NCBI GenBank assembly: GCA_947371415.1
Contig: CANBPJ010000017.1
Location: 1 to 20,083, forward strand
Origin: Burkholderiaceae bacterium
GTDB lineage: Bacteria; Pseudomonadota; Gammaproteobacteria; Burkholderiales; Burkholderiaceae
Direction: 5' to 3'
Length of the DNA stretch: 20,083 bases
Position 1 is the stretch's first letter. Each line of letters begins with the position of its first letter. The notes beneath the pieces are model-generated. The model had not been told where the DNA came from, did not search any database, and was given only the letters and a program-made list of their open reading frames with translations. The position numbers were made by a program, and so were the translations under genes. Shown here piece after piece: positions 1 through 8,900 of the stretch.

Positions 1-1450
1 TGGCTTCCACGATCGCAAAGCTACCGTAAGTACCGGTCGCACTACCGCTATAGGCAGCCGTTGCGCCGTTATCAACATCAGTAGAGCTTACTTGGCCAGT
101 CACCGTTAAGGTGGTGTCTTCTTTTACTTCACCAGCTTGCGCGCTGCTCGTAATCACTGGTGCTTCATTGACGTTTTGTACGGTAATGGTAACCGCTTGC
201 GTTGTAGTCAGATCGCCATCGCTGGCCACCACGTTGATGCTGTAGACATTATCAGTGCCAGCATCACTTGGTGATTCGTAATTTGGGGCAGTCTTAAAGG
301 TCACAACACCAGTGCTGGTGTTGATATTAAAGAGCGCAGCATCCGCACCACTTAAGCTATAGCTTAGGACGGTGCCAGCATCGACATCGGTCGCTGCTAC
401 TGGGGTGTAGGCAATGGTGGCATTCTCAAAGACGCTGGCACTGGCCGTGGCGCTAATGACCGGGGCATCGTTCGTACCATTAATCGTGATAGCAATAACG
501 CCAGTACCCGATCCATCCAAGCTGGTTACCTTAAAACTTTCACTCAACTGCGAACCTGCAGCTAGTTCGTTGTAGGCGCTATTTGAAGTAAATGTCCAAT
601 TGCCATTTGCATCAATACTGAAGTCACCATAGCTGCCACGAATATTAGACTGTGCTTGCACAAACGATTCGCCAGCATCCGCATCAACAACAGTAATTTT
701 TCCAGAAGCATTAAGAGCGGAAGATGTATCCCCCTCCGTGACTGACGTTGATTGTGAGTCAACTGATGCAATACGATTTACTTGGGTCGTAGTATTGTCT
801 GGAATAAATTGAGCCTGAGCAGTAACTAGATTTGGCGTCTGCGAAGTATTAGCGGAGGACGCTACTTCTGCGTTGCGGGCCGGTTCAGTAGTTTGCGAAG
901 ACTGAGGAGTATTGGATTGCGATGTTGGCGAAACGGGGGATATAGCTTCAGCAGCTCCCGCTCTAGCTTTACCACCGAGGGGTATTCCGCCGCCGCCCGA
1001 TGAACCTTGACCATCGCCATTGTTGCCAGATTTATTTGAACCCGACGCCGCTTCAGATGCGGCATCACCTTGAGCAGCCTCGCCGTTAGCCTGAACCGTG
1101 AAAATGGAGTTTCCGTTTTCAGCTTTGAAGCCATTTAAATCTTCCGCCCCCTTACCGCCTTGATCTCGAGAATCTGTCGCGCTGGAATTTTCTTTTGCGT
1201 TATCGCCAGTAAATTGGGAATCGACTTCCACAACCTTGTTATTGGGGTTCTTAGGATCGTTAAATAAACTTGGGCTGTCTGGAGTTGGTGTCGAGGGATT
1301 GGCTACGGGAGCATCACCCTTGACTTCACCATGTTGAGTAATAGGCGATTGCTCCGCTGCACCGGGCTCTTGCAACGAGGTCATATTGTCAAGATGCTGA
1401 GCATCATTGACTTGCTGACTTGAGGGAGCGTTACTTGGTGTGTCAGGCAT
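1..1450 (-). CDS. Large T1SS adhesin with VCBS and cadherin-like repeats, N-terminal part only
   Basis: Reading leftward from the ATG at 1450-1448, the frame stays open for 483 codons to base 1, so the 3' end lies outside the window. The first ~220 residues are polar, rich in Ser, Asn, Gln and Gly, with no signal peptide, as expected for a protein exported by a type I system through a C-terminal signal. A short Gly-rich stretch lies near residues 150-160. Residues ~224-326 form a VCBS-type repeat (VTEGD start, DADAGES, YGDFSIDANGNWTF, ending NGTNDAP). Residues ~327-428 form a cadherin/Ig-like repeat (FENATIAYTPVAATDVDAG, ending NVNEAP). A second VCBS-like unit starts at ~430 (KEDTTLTVTGQ). 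Such proteins act in surface attachment or biofilm and are often thousands of residues long; total length here is unknown. No good Shine-Dalgarno sequence precedes the ATG. The T1SS genes upstream on the same strand are its likely exporter. Confidence 0.9.
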   Translation of the reverse strand, partial: MPDTPSNAPSSQQVNDAQHLDNMTSLQEPGAAEQSPITQHGEVKGDAPVANPSTPTPDSPSLFNDPKNPNNKVVEVDSQFTGDNAKENSSATDSRDQGGKGAEDLNGFKAENGNSIFTVQANGEAAQGDAASEAASGSNKSGNNGDGQGSSGGGGIPLGGKARAGAAEAISPVSPTSQSNTPQSSQTTEPARNAEVASSANTSQTPNLVTAQAQFIPDNTTTQVNRIASVDSQSTSVTEGDTSSALNASGKITVVDADAGESFVQAQSNIRGSYGDFSIDANGNWTFTSNSAYNELAAGSQLSESFKVTSLDGSGTGVIAITINGTNDAPVISATASASVFENATIAYTPVAATDVDAGTVLSYSLSGADAALFNINTSTGVVTFKTAPNYESPSDAGTDNVYSINVVASDGDLTTTQAVTITVQNVNEAPVITSSAQAGEVKEDTTLTVTGQVSSTDVDNGATAAYSGSATGTYGSFAIVEA

Positions 1451-1762
1451 GACTTATTTTCAATAAATATGAGGACGCAAATATCCTGTATGTCATAACT
1501 GTATTGCCTTAAGCAAACTTATGTAAGGCTGATATTAGTTATATAACTATAGTTATATAAATTTGCATTTATAGGGGATATTTAGGGCTTTAAAGGCCTT
1601 AATTATGAAAACCCCCCATCAAGGCTTGCTTGTAAATATGGATAAATTCAGCATGTTGTTTTTCAAGTCTTGAGTTTCCGTCTAGAGCCAACTTTTTAGA
1701 GCTCTACTCTTCGACCCGTCTTCATCCATGCAATAGAGCCCAGATTGATTACGCAGGACGCT
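1352..1762 (-). repeat. Diverged tandem duplication, left copy
   Basis: This block matches 1784-2191 in the same orientation at an offset of 426-434 bases. In transcription order it holds a decayed copy of the end of the protease gene, an intergenic stretch, and the start of the adhesin gene. Shared landmarks include the coding-strand word TAAGGCAATACAGT, the palindrome core TAACTATAGTTA, and the stop-codon context AATTAAG at 1599-1601 versus 2030-2032. Boundaries are by eye and accurate to about 20 bases. Confidence 0.85.
1539..1560. promoter_or_regulatory. Perfect 22-bp palindrome upstream of the adhesin gene
   Basis: The half TTATATAACTA is followed directly by its exact mirror TAGTTATATAA. 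It lies about 90 bases upstream of the adhesin ATG. Its 12-base centre, TAACTATAGTTA, is kept in the duplicated copy at 1978-1989. A dimeric regulator site is plausible; the AT-richness means a structural or chance origin cannot be ruled out. No convincing -35/-10 pair was identified beside it. Confidence 0.5.
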
Positions 1763-1882
1763 ATGTGAAGCATTGAGGTCTCGCTCTACCGCACTGAGTT
1801 GTTGCAATGAAGTCATATTGTCAAGATGCTGAGCATCATTGATTTGCTGAGAGTTTGGTCCGTTACTTAGCTTTTCGGCCAT
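1682..1882 (-). pseudogene. Chimeric fossil ORF: adhesin start joined to protease tail
   Basis: This 66-codon frame is a duplication-junction product rather than a clear gene. Residues 1-33 copy the adhesin N-terminus: the adhesin has SSQQVNDAQHLDNMTSLQ and this has NSQQINDAQHLDNMTSLQ. Residues ~41-55 copy the protease C-terminal region: RNQSGLYCMDED here versus RNQSGPYRMDED there. After its stop, the DNA continues to resemble the protease tail down to 1599 (conceptually EKQHAEFIHIYKQAL against DKHHTEFINCYKQTL), but in a shifted frame. This order, adhesin start then protease end, is what a tandem duplication spanning both gene ends would create. It may be transcribed, since it keeps the duplicated leader, but there is no clear ribosome site and no recognisable domain. 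Confidence 0.75.
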
Positions 1883-2191
1883 GACGTTTTTCAGTGAGTA
1901 TATTTAGAGCGCAATTACTCTGCATATCAAGACTGTATTGCCTTATAAAGACTTGTGTAAGCCTGATATTAGTTAGGTAACTATAGTTATACAGTTACCA
2001 AAGAATGCTTGGGTGTTTTTTTGGAAGTCTTAATTAAGAAAGGGCTCTCTCAGGGTTTGCTTGTAGCAGTTGATGAATTCAGTATGGTGTTTATCAAAAC
2101 CGGAACATCGAGAGGCGACCTTTTGAGTGCGGTTAATCAGCTCATCTTCATCCATGCGATAAGGGCCAGATTGATTGCGGTAAAAAGCTGA
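1784..2191 (-). repeat. Diverged tandem duplication, right copy
   Basis: Partner of 1352-1762. It contains the intact end of the protease gene (stop at 2030), the intergenic stretch with a palindrome, and a copy of the adhesin start (ATG at 1882) that now leads into protease-tail sequence instead of an adhesin. The copies differ at many positions, so the duplication is not recent. Confidence 0.85.
1976..1999. promoter_or_regulatory. Palindromic element in the duplicated leader
   Basis: The arms GGTAACT (1976-1982) and AGTTACC (1993-1999) form an inverted repeat. Nested inside is the palindrome TAACTATAGTTA (1978-1989), identical to the centre of the 1539-1560 site. It lies just downstream of the protease stop codon and upstream of the chimeric fossil ORF. 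Confidence 0.4.
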
Positions 2192-2926
2192 TCTTTGCTG
2201 AAGATAGGCGCTTTCAAAGCCAGATAACTTCGTTTTCGATATCTCAGCACTACTGAGACGATAGACCCCTCTAAATTGATGGGCCTGCATTAAGGGGAAG
2301 AGTTCTGGAGACATGCCCATTTCTGCAAAATAAATGGGCGCCTGACTCTCAAAATGTTGCAATGCAGCCTTAGCTTGGGGATTGTCATTGATATCCACCT
2401 CTTTAATAATCTTGGCATTGGAGTCGCTCATCGTCACCCTACCCCGATGAATCCCCACCGAATAGGAGGGTGCCACCCTCACCACCCCACTTGCCAAGAC
2501 AAAAATGCAGGCACTAGCGCATTGGCCAGTTACAAAGACATGCGCATTGGCCTTTCGGAGTAAGCGCCCCATCTGCATTGCGGCAACACCGTCTCCGCCT
2601 GGCGAATCGAGCAAAACAATCACACCTGCCGGTATCGGGTCGCCACTGGCTTGACCGATGGATTGTTTTAGTTTTTCTAGGGCGTTTTTAGAGATTTGGC
2701 CATTAATACCAACCACCATGACCCTGCCTTGTGTTGGGGCAAGGGAGTCCACCTGAACTGTAAGCGGCTTATTGCTTAATACCTGCCCGGAGCTTGGCAC
2801 CCTAGTTTGTACGTCTGTTTGCGCAGTCTTGGATGTTGCTTGCGATGTTGAGGTATTTACACAAGCGACCTGCAAAGTCAAAATTAATAATATCGCCAAT
2901 ATTCTTCGGGCGGCCGATACAAGCAT
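2030..2926 (-). CDS. Periplasmic lipoprotein with ClpP/SppA-like serine protease fold
   Basis: 298 residues. Positive residues (RR at 7-8), a hydrophobic stretch (9-21) and Cys22 in LQVAC suggest a lipoprotein signal peptide, although the lipobox is not perfect. Residues ~66-175 resemble the crotonase/ClpP-like predicted periplasmic proteases (COG3904-like): an LLDSPGGDG oxyanion-type loop near residue 106, a CASAC motif with candidate nucleophile Ser138, and GIHRG with candidate base His160. The last ~70 residues are unassigned; this tail is the part duplicated further left. The ATG lies 5 bases after the stop of the LuxR-like gene, so translation is probably coupled. Its position between exporter genes and adhesin suggests a role in adhesin processing or envelope quality control; that is inference. 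The fold call is good, the substrate unknown. Confidence 0.8.
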   Translation of the reverse strand: MLVSAARRILAILLILTLQVACVNTSTSQATSKTAQTDVQTRVPSSGQVLSNKPLTVQVDSLAPTQGRVMVVGINGQISKNALEKLKQSIGQASGDPIPAGVIVLLDSPGGDGVAAMQMGRLLRKANAHVFVTGQCASACIFVLASGVVRVAPSYSVGIHRGRVTMSDSNAKIIKEVDINDNPQAKAALQHFESQAPIYFAEMGMSPELFPLMQAHQFRGVYRLSSAEISKTKLSGFESAYLQQRSAFYRNQSGPYRMDEDELINRTQKVASRCSGFDKHHTEFINCYKQTLREPFLN

Positions 2927-2931
2927 GACCG

Positions 2932-4689
2932 TTATGTGCGAGGCAAACTCAAGTTTTGAATTGCTTCCGCAGTGGCTTGGTCGCGAAACTCAAAGCCACC
3001 TCCTTGACGTGCCGCAATAAATCCAGCCGCAGCAAGCTCTTGTAGTCCACTCTGAATTTGATGATGAGGTAAGGTCAAAGCGGAAATCGCTTCTTGAATC
3101 GGTTTTTTAGAATCTTGGGCTGCTGTCATCACAATTGATTGCGCATGTGCTGAAAGATCATCCAGAATAGCTTGCATGTCGACGCGAATATTTTCCGGCA
3201 ATGACTCTTGAGTAGGGGCATTCATGGAATAAATTCGGGAGAATGGCATCTCAACCGGCCTTGGACCCAATAATCTCACTGAAGTCTGCGAAGAACCAGA
3301 TTCTTTTAAATTAGCGACGATGACTAAGATTGGTCTGGCTGCCATACGATCAATACCACGCTCACCCAAGACGTATTTAAAAGCCTCCAATGCTTTTAAT
3401 CCATATACCTGAATCACTAAAGGATGGATCATCGCCTGTTGAGCAAAGAACGCACCAAGGCGCTCTCCACCTCCGGCATTAATAGGCAGATCTAAGGTGC
3501 TGAAATCAAAATTGCGATGACTGTTTTCTGCTTGGGTGGTAAAACTTTGCAGTAATTTATCGCGTCGTTGTTGGCTCGGCGTCCGAATGTGAATGGCTTG
3601 ATAGCCATCTAGTTGAGCAACGTTCCCAAGCGCATCAATGAGTGAAGTTGCTAATGATGGCGGCCAAGACTCCACCGCAATCCATTGAGCCACACCAGTC
3701 ATTACGGATTCCATTGCGGCATCTAAAAATGGTAAGCCACCCCACAAAGCCCGGACATCTAATGGCGCGGCATCAACATCACCTATTGCAACAATCTCAC
3801 CAGCTTGCACCAACTCAGGGGCTTTAGCCTTCACCGTTAACCAAGGCACGCTATAGGGGGCTAATTTTTTAGTCAGTAAATCCGCCAATGGATGCTTTAA
3901 AGTTCTGGCATTACGAGCTAATATAGCGGCCACCCGAAATGCATCCGAAGCAAATAACTCATTGGTCTTATCAGAGCTAATCTCCGGCTTAGATGCGATA
4001 CCTATGCCAATGGCATGCAAGAATCTTTTATCAGGGTGAATCGCAGCATCATTTTCTAAATAGTGATTTGAGTACTGTTGAGCAAACTGCGCGAGTTGCA
4101 CTGCCCGATCGGCATCATCTAAGTGAGTATGAGGATAGCCAAACCAAGCTAACATGCCACCGTAAGGCAATAGTAGAAACTGTCCATCTAAGGCATCAAC
4201 ATAATTTTGTAAAACGTCGCGCAGATCAGATAAATATTGATTGCGCCAATCCAGTTCCGCTGGGCTAGCCAATGCGGTATCGGGTATAGAGATCACTACA
4301 GCGGATACCAAGCGCCAAGAGTGGCCACCCTTACGAGCAAGATCTAACTTTCCCTTGTGCGCTGCGGATTTAGCGTTCAAACCAAAATCGCCGGGATATT
4401 CCTTCATCAACTGATTAGCAGTAATGACTGCCTTAGTTCGATTACTAACGCCCAGCTTACGAAACAGCACAAATAAATGCTGTTTAACAGTGCCATAGCC
4501 AATCTTCAGATATTCCGCAATCTCTTTGTTACTCTTGCCTTGGGCCAGCAAACCCACAATCTCTTGTTGACGCTCTGAGAGCGACACGTGATCAACAGTC
4601 GATTTACGAGAAGGTATTGGTGCAGCACTAGCCACAGTGCCAGGCACTTTTAAGCTCTTCTTAGATATGGTTGAATTAATAGAATTCAT
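2932..4689 (-). CDS. LuxR-type HTH protein with degenerate nucleotidyl-cyclase-like domain
   Basis: 585 residues. A LuxR/GerE helix-turn-helix lies at the N-terminus, residues ~36-90 (LSERQQEIVGLLAQGKSNKEIA, then GTVKQHLFVLFRKLGV). Most LuxR proteins carry it at the C-terminus. Residues ~122-270 look like a class III cyclase homology domain: LVSAVVISIPD, then LLPYGGMLAWFGYPHTHLDD with a following DADRAVQLA helix, then DAFRVAAILARNA. The catalytic set appears lost. The first metal Asp is replaced (VISIP where active enzymes have an Asp), the GD pair reads GG, and the Asn/Arg pair is absent. The middle is unassigned and has no Walker A. Residues ~520-575 resemble a winged helix. The gene starts 23 bases after hlyD-type stop and ends 5 bases before the lipoprotein gene, so it belongs to the secretion operon. 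A transcription factor sensing a nucleotide or protein partner is likely; the ligand is unknown. Confidence 0.8.
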   Translation of the reverse strand: MNSINSTISKKSLKVPGTVASAAPIPSRKSTVDHVSLSERQQEIVGLLAQGKSNKEIAEYLKIGYGTVKQHLFVLFRKLGVSNRTKAVITANQLMKEYPGDFGLNAKSAAHKGKLDLARKGGHSWRLVSAVVISIPDTALASPAELDWRNQYLSDLRDVLQNYVDALDGQFLLLPYGGMLAWFGYPHTHLDDADRAVQLAQFAQQYSNHYLENDAAIHPDKRFLHAIGIGIASKPEISSDKTNELFASDAFRVAAILARNARTLKHPLADLLTKKLAPYSVPWLTVKAKAPELVQAGEIVAIGDVDAAPLDVRALWGGLPFLDAAMESVMTGVAQWIAVESWPPSLATSLIDALGNVAQLDGYQAIHIRTPSQQRRDKLLQSFTTQAENSHRNFDFSTLDLPINAGGGERLGAFFAQQAMIHPLVIQVYGLKALEAFKYVLGERGIDRMAARPILVIVANLKESGSSQTSVRLLGPRPVEMPFSRIYSMNAPTQESLPENIRVDMQAILDDLSAHAQSIVMTAAQDSKKPIQEAISALTLPHHQIQSGLQELAAAGFIAARQGGGFEFRDQATAEAIQNLSLPRT

Positions 4690-4712
4690 AATTTCTCGTG
4701 GACTCAGCGTGC

Positions 4713-5915
4713 TTAACGCTCGCGCATACCCTGTGAGAAGGCCACGTAAATTGGGCGGAATAGGTATTTGAGAACCGACTGACGATCGGTAATGATGTCG
4801 GCTTGCACTGTCATGCCAGGTTCTATCGTTTTCTCTTTATCACCTACATAGTTTTGCGGAATACTGACGACCACCTTGAAGTAGGGGTTTGATTTTTCAT
4901 CCAATGAGCTAAATGAGGAAACCATCACTACCTGGCCAGTAATGGTTCCGTAACGCATAAAGTCATAGGTTCCCAACTTAAGCCTCGCATCCTCACCCTT
5001 CTTTACAAAACCAATATCAGTAGGTTGAACGCGAACTTCTGCATGCATCTTGCCATCAAGCGGCACCACATTCATTAAAGTGGCTCCTGGCGGAATCACA
5101 CCACCGACGGTACGGAACTTTAAGTCTTGAACTACGCCATCAACCGGAGAGACGATATCAACGCGTTCTAAGCGCTCTTTTAACTTTGTCATTTGCTCTT
5201 CAGTTTGAGCAAGCTCACCGGTCGTTGTATTGAGGTCATCCATATTAGCCTTGCGATAGCGCAATAACTCTGCTTGGGCTTGGCTTAAGTTTCTTTGGGC
5301 ATCCAAAGCTTGTACGCGTGTCGCTAATTTCTCTTTTGCCAAATCACCACGAATCGAACTTACCTCACCCAAGATCTTAATTTCTGACTCAAGTTGATTT
5401 ATCTGATCCTTCGAAGTCTTTAAGGTAACTTCCTGCTCAGCCACAAGCTGCTTAAACTGCTCAGGTACTGGAGAAAAATCAGCCTTACGATCCCCTAGTA
5501 AAGCGCGCAAGCGTTCAACGCGTGTGAAAAGGCTCCAGTATTTTGCGGAGAGAGTGAGATATTCGGCACCTGCTTCAGCATTATTTAGGCGCATCAATAC
5601 TTGACCCTCTTTTACTACCTGACCATCAATCACATCAATCTCGGCGATTCGTCCACCATCCACGTGCTGGATAATCTTGACTGACTGAATCGGCATCACC
5701 TGACCAGGCGCTGTGGCTACAACATCTAAGTTTGCAAAAATAGCCCAGATCAAAAATGCACCCAAAGAATAAGCAATCAACTTGACCGTAGTTTGCCAGT
5801 ACACCGGAGGTGCTGCCTCTTCCAATAGGATAGCCTTTGCAATGTAGTTGTCATTGCGACTGCCCAATACTAATGGGCTACCCTTTTCTGGCTCTTGCTC
5901 AATTGGCTTGTTCAT
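4713..5915 (-). CDS. T1SS membrane fusion (periplasmic adaptor) protein, HlyD family
   Basis: 400 residues, normal for the family. A short cytoplasmic N-terminus is followed by one membrane segment at ~44-62 (VKLIAYSLGAFLIWAIFANL). A lipoyl/barrel-sandwich half (GRIAEIDVIDGQVVKEGQVL) is near 88-110, a long coiled coil spans ~120-235, and the second half (RVDIVSPVDGVVQDL) follows. The C-terminal end has the HlyD signature region (IEPGMTVQADIITDRQSVL, then YLFRPI). It bridges the inner-membrane ABC exporter and the outer-membrane channel. It starts 64 bases after the ABC gene stop, with AGAGAG just upstream as a possible ribosome site. It is followed 23 bases later by the LuxR-like gene. Confidence 0.95.
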   Translation of the reverse strand: MNKPIEQEPEKGSPLVLGSRNDNYIAKAILLEEAAPPVYWQTTVKLIAYSLGAFLIWAIFANLDVVATAPGQVMPIQSVKIIQHVDGGRIAEIDVIDGQVVKEGQVLMRLNNAEAGAEYLTLSAKYWSLFTRVERLRALLGDRKADFSPVPEQFKQLVAEQEVTLKTSKDQINQLESEIKILGEVSSIRGDLAKEKLATRVQALDAQRNLSQAQAELLRYRKANMDDLNTTTGELAQTEEQMTKLKERLERVDIVSPVDGVVQDLKFRTVGGVIPPGATLMNVVPLDGKMHAEVRVQPTDIGFVKKGEDARLKLGTYDFMRYGTITGQVVMVSSFSSLDEKSNPYFKVVVSIPQNYVGDKEKTIEPGMTVQADIITDRQSVLKYLFRPIYVAFSQGMRER

Positions 5916-5979
5916 AATTTAACTCTCTGACTATTTTTTTACTGTCTAGTTTTTACTTGGTTACTGGTGTATTCATTCA

Positions 5980-8900
5980 TTACGCTACTGAAGGTTGCTT
6001 TAGTAACTCATTAGGTGGTCCAGCAGCCCTCAAATATCCTTTATCCAACACTAATAAAGTATCTGCCAGGCGAATATGGCTAGGGCGGTGACTAATAAAG
6101 ATAACTGTAGTTTTACCTTTCATCTCCCTGAGTGTTTCCATAAACTTACGATCGCCCAACTCATCCAAGCCTGCACCCGGTTCATCAAAAAGCATAATAG
6201 GAGCTCGCGTCAAGTAGGCGCGTGCTAAAGATATTTTTTGTTTCAAGCTTGTAGGTAAATCGTTCGTGTTGTCACCGACCCGATACCCCAAACCTCTTGG
6301 CAGAGCCAAGATCTGCTCTAATCCGCCAGCCATATCAAGCGCCTGCAAGACTTCATCATCCGTTGCATCGGGACGGGCTAAACGCAAATTCTGGGCAATG
6401 GTGGCTCTAAACAATTGAATATCTTGTGGTGCATAGCCAATCATGCGGCGTAACTCGATGGGATCTAACTGACGAATATCCACGTTATCAACCAATATGG
6501 CTCCAGCTTGGGGTTGATACATCCCCAAAATCAACTTAAGCAAAGTGGATTTACCGCCACCATTAGGGCCGCTAATAGCCACCATCTCTCCAGGAGAGAC
6601 CTTAAACTCCACACCAATCAAGGCAGGGTCTACATTTAAAGAGTAACGGAAAGAAACACGTGCAAATTCCACAGAACCTTCTAAGCCACGCGCAATCAAA
6701 GAACTTGCAGACCCCTGACTCTCGCCTTGAATTTTCATAAGCCCATCAATCTGTTTAGTAGCGTTGCTCACTCGCTCAATACGGGTCATATTAGTGAAGA
6801 CCGTTTGAATTGGAGTCAGCACACGCCACATCAACATCATGGAAGCAATTAAGGCGCCAGATGAAACTGTTTGTGAAAATACTGCGGGAACTGTCGCAGT
6901 CACAATGAGGAGAGCCGAGAACATCATGACAAAGTAGGAAATACCCACCAATAATGAAGACATCTGCTCTGCCTTAAACGAGGCCATCGTAGCATTTGCG
7001 GAAATTTCTCTAAATCGCTCCAACCAGAGTGTTTGCGCTCCGCACTCGCGTACCACGCGCATCTTTGTGATCATTTCTACCAAAAATTCATTACGTCTAG
7101 TGGATTCTTTGCTCACTGCAGAAACACGATCTCGCGTAGGGACGGAAAAGATCCAATAGAGGACACCATAAATTGTCGCCATTATGGCGAACACCAAAAG
7201 CGCAATTGGATTAATAACTGATAAAGCAATTAATAAAATTAAGGTAGCAGGCGACTCCAATACGGTCGATGCTAGTGGGCCTATGAATAAATCACGGATT
7301 GCCTCAAAACTCTGTAAGCGCGAAGTTTGCGAGCCAACAGAAGCACGCTCTGTATACGCCGGAGACATTTTAAATACTTGCTGCAAGATAGTGGCACCGA
7401 AAAGATATTCAATGCGACCAGCAATGTAAGACAAAATACGGGCACGTTGACGCATAAAGAAGAAAGCCACAAAAAGCGCAAGCACCGAGCCAACACCTAA
7501 ATACAAAAGCGTATCTTGTGCCCCAGAAGGAATAATGGTGCTGTAGACCACCATCATAAATAAGGGGCCAGCCATAATCACCAAGCCGGTAACCAATGCA
7601 GAGATTGTTGCCTGAACAATGAGAGGCGAAAAACGCAACATGACTCTAAATACCCAAGAGCGCTTCTCATTTATTTTGTTATCGGCCAATTCATAGAAGA
7701 AAGCTTGACCCATCATATTTAAATTGGGTTCGAGATCCACCTCCGCTGACTCGCTGACACCCTTACGCATATGTTTGCCAACTCGCCCCATCGCTACAAA
7801 GCCAAACCCTTCATCCGGCAAAAATAGGCAAGGAAGCGAACGCGCATCTAGCTCGCCCAAAGCACAGTGGACTTTCACTACCTTGTAGCCTAACTGAGCC
7901 ATAGCGTTATGAAAGCCTGGTAAATCTAGACTCTCTGTGAAGTAAGGCAAGGACTCCGCTACTTCACGGGCTGTACCTCGTGAATTCATCAGCTTGAGCA
8001 ACAAAGTTAAGCAAGCTGATAAATCTGTTTCATTTTTAAAATTGCTATTAACGGTTTCGTTGGTGCGCTCCCAGCGGAGATCATCAAAATGTCCACGCTT
8101 GAGTGGCGATTCAAAAAACTCTTCGCTAGAAAGTGCTTGGTAACCATTATTGCCAATGGGGTCCGAGCCTACTAAGGAAATTTCAGTACTAGCAGAGTGC
8201 GGTCTCATAGTGGGCATTCCACTGAGAGTTGTCACTTGACCAGGCTGAATTTCTGATAATTTACCGTCGCTCAAGAACCAGGTTTTATCAGCTAAACGTA
8301 AATAGGAAGGTCTTTGAGACACCACAACCAAGGTGACCTTTCCTCTGACAGCTTCTAGGAAACGCAAAAATACAGCATCGCCCTCGGAGTCAATGGTGGA
8401 TGTAGGATCATCAATCAAGATGATGCTTGGTTGATTAGATAGTGCGCGCACAATCGCAATGCGCTGACGATACCCCGGCGGCAAGGAATCTGTTGCCATA
8501 TCTCCCACAGGAGAATCCCAACCACGCGGCATCTTTGAAACAAAATCACCGAGCCCTAAGGATTTGGCTGTGGCCAATGCGCGATCTACTCTTTTGGCGT
8601 CAAAAACACTAGCATTGTCCAACAATGAACCCTCAAACATTTGAGTTGATTGCGGTAGATAGGCTATTTCCTCTGTTATATTTCTTAAATCAATTTCAGT
8701 AATATTCTTACCATTGATCAAGACATTACCCTCGGTGGGCGCAATGACGCCCGACATCAGCTGCAATAATGTACTGCGTCCGGCCCCCGTATCGCCAGTA
8801 ATGGCGATGCAATCACCGGCTCCAATCGATAGATTGAGGTGATTAAAAATCTGCGTTTGGCTACCGGGAAACTGATAACTGACGCCCTGCAGCTCAAGTG

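Noticed and set aside
1..660. LapG-type cleavage site in the adhesin N-terminus
   Set aside because: Several Ala-Ala pairs exist in residues 120-170, but none sits in a convincing conserved TAAG/PAAG-like context, and the N-terminus does not clearly match a LapA retention module.
562..1134. Small minus-strand frames inside the adhesin region
   Set aside because: They are out-of-frame shadows of the continuous 483-codon adhesin frame, which has repeat-domain signatures; they have none.
1575..1610. GGGCTTTAAAGGCC near-palindrome as a terminator after the fossil protease tail
   Set aside because: The stem is short and AT-centred, with no T run after it on the relevant strand.
5943..5948. TGTCTA between the ABC and HlyD genes as a MerR-cyclase half-site
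   Set aside because: A single six-base word without a partner arm; about ten chance copies are expected in a window of this size.
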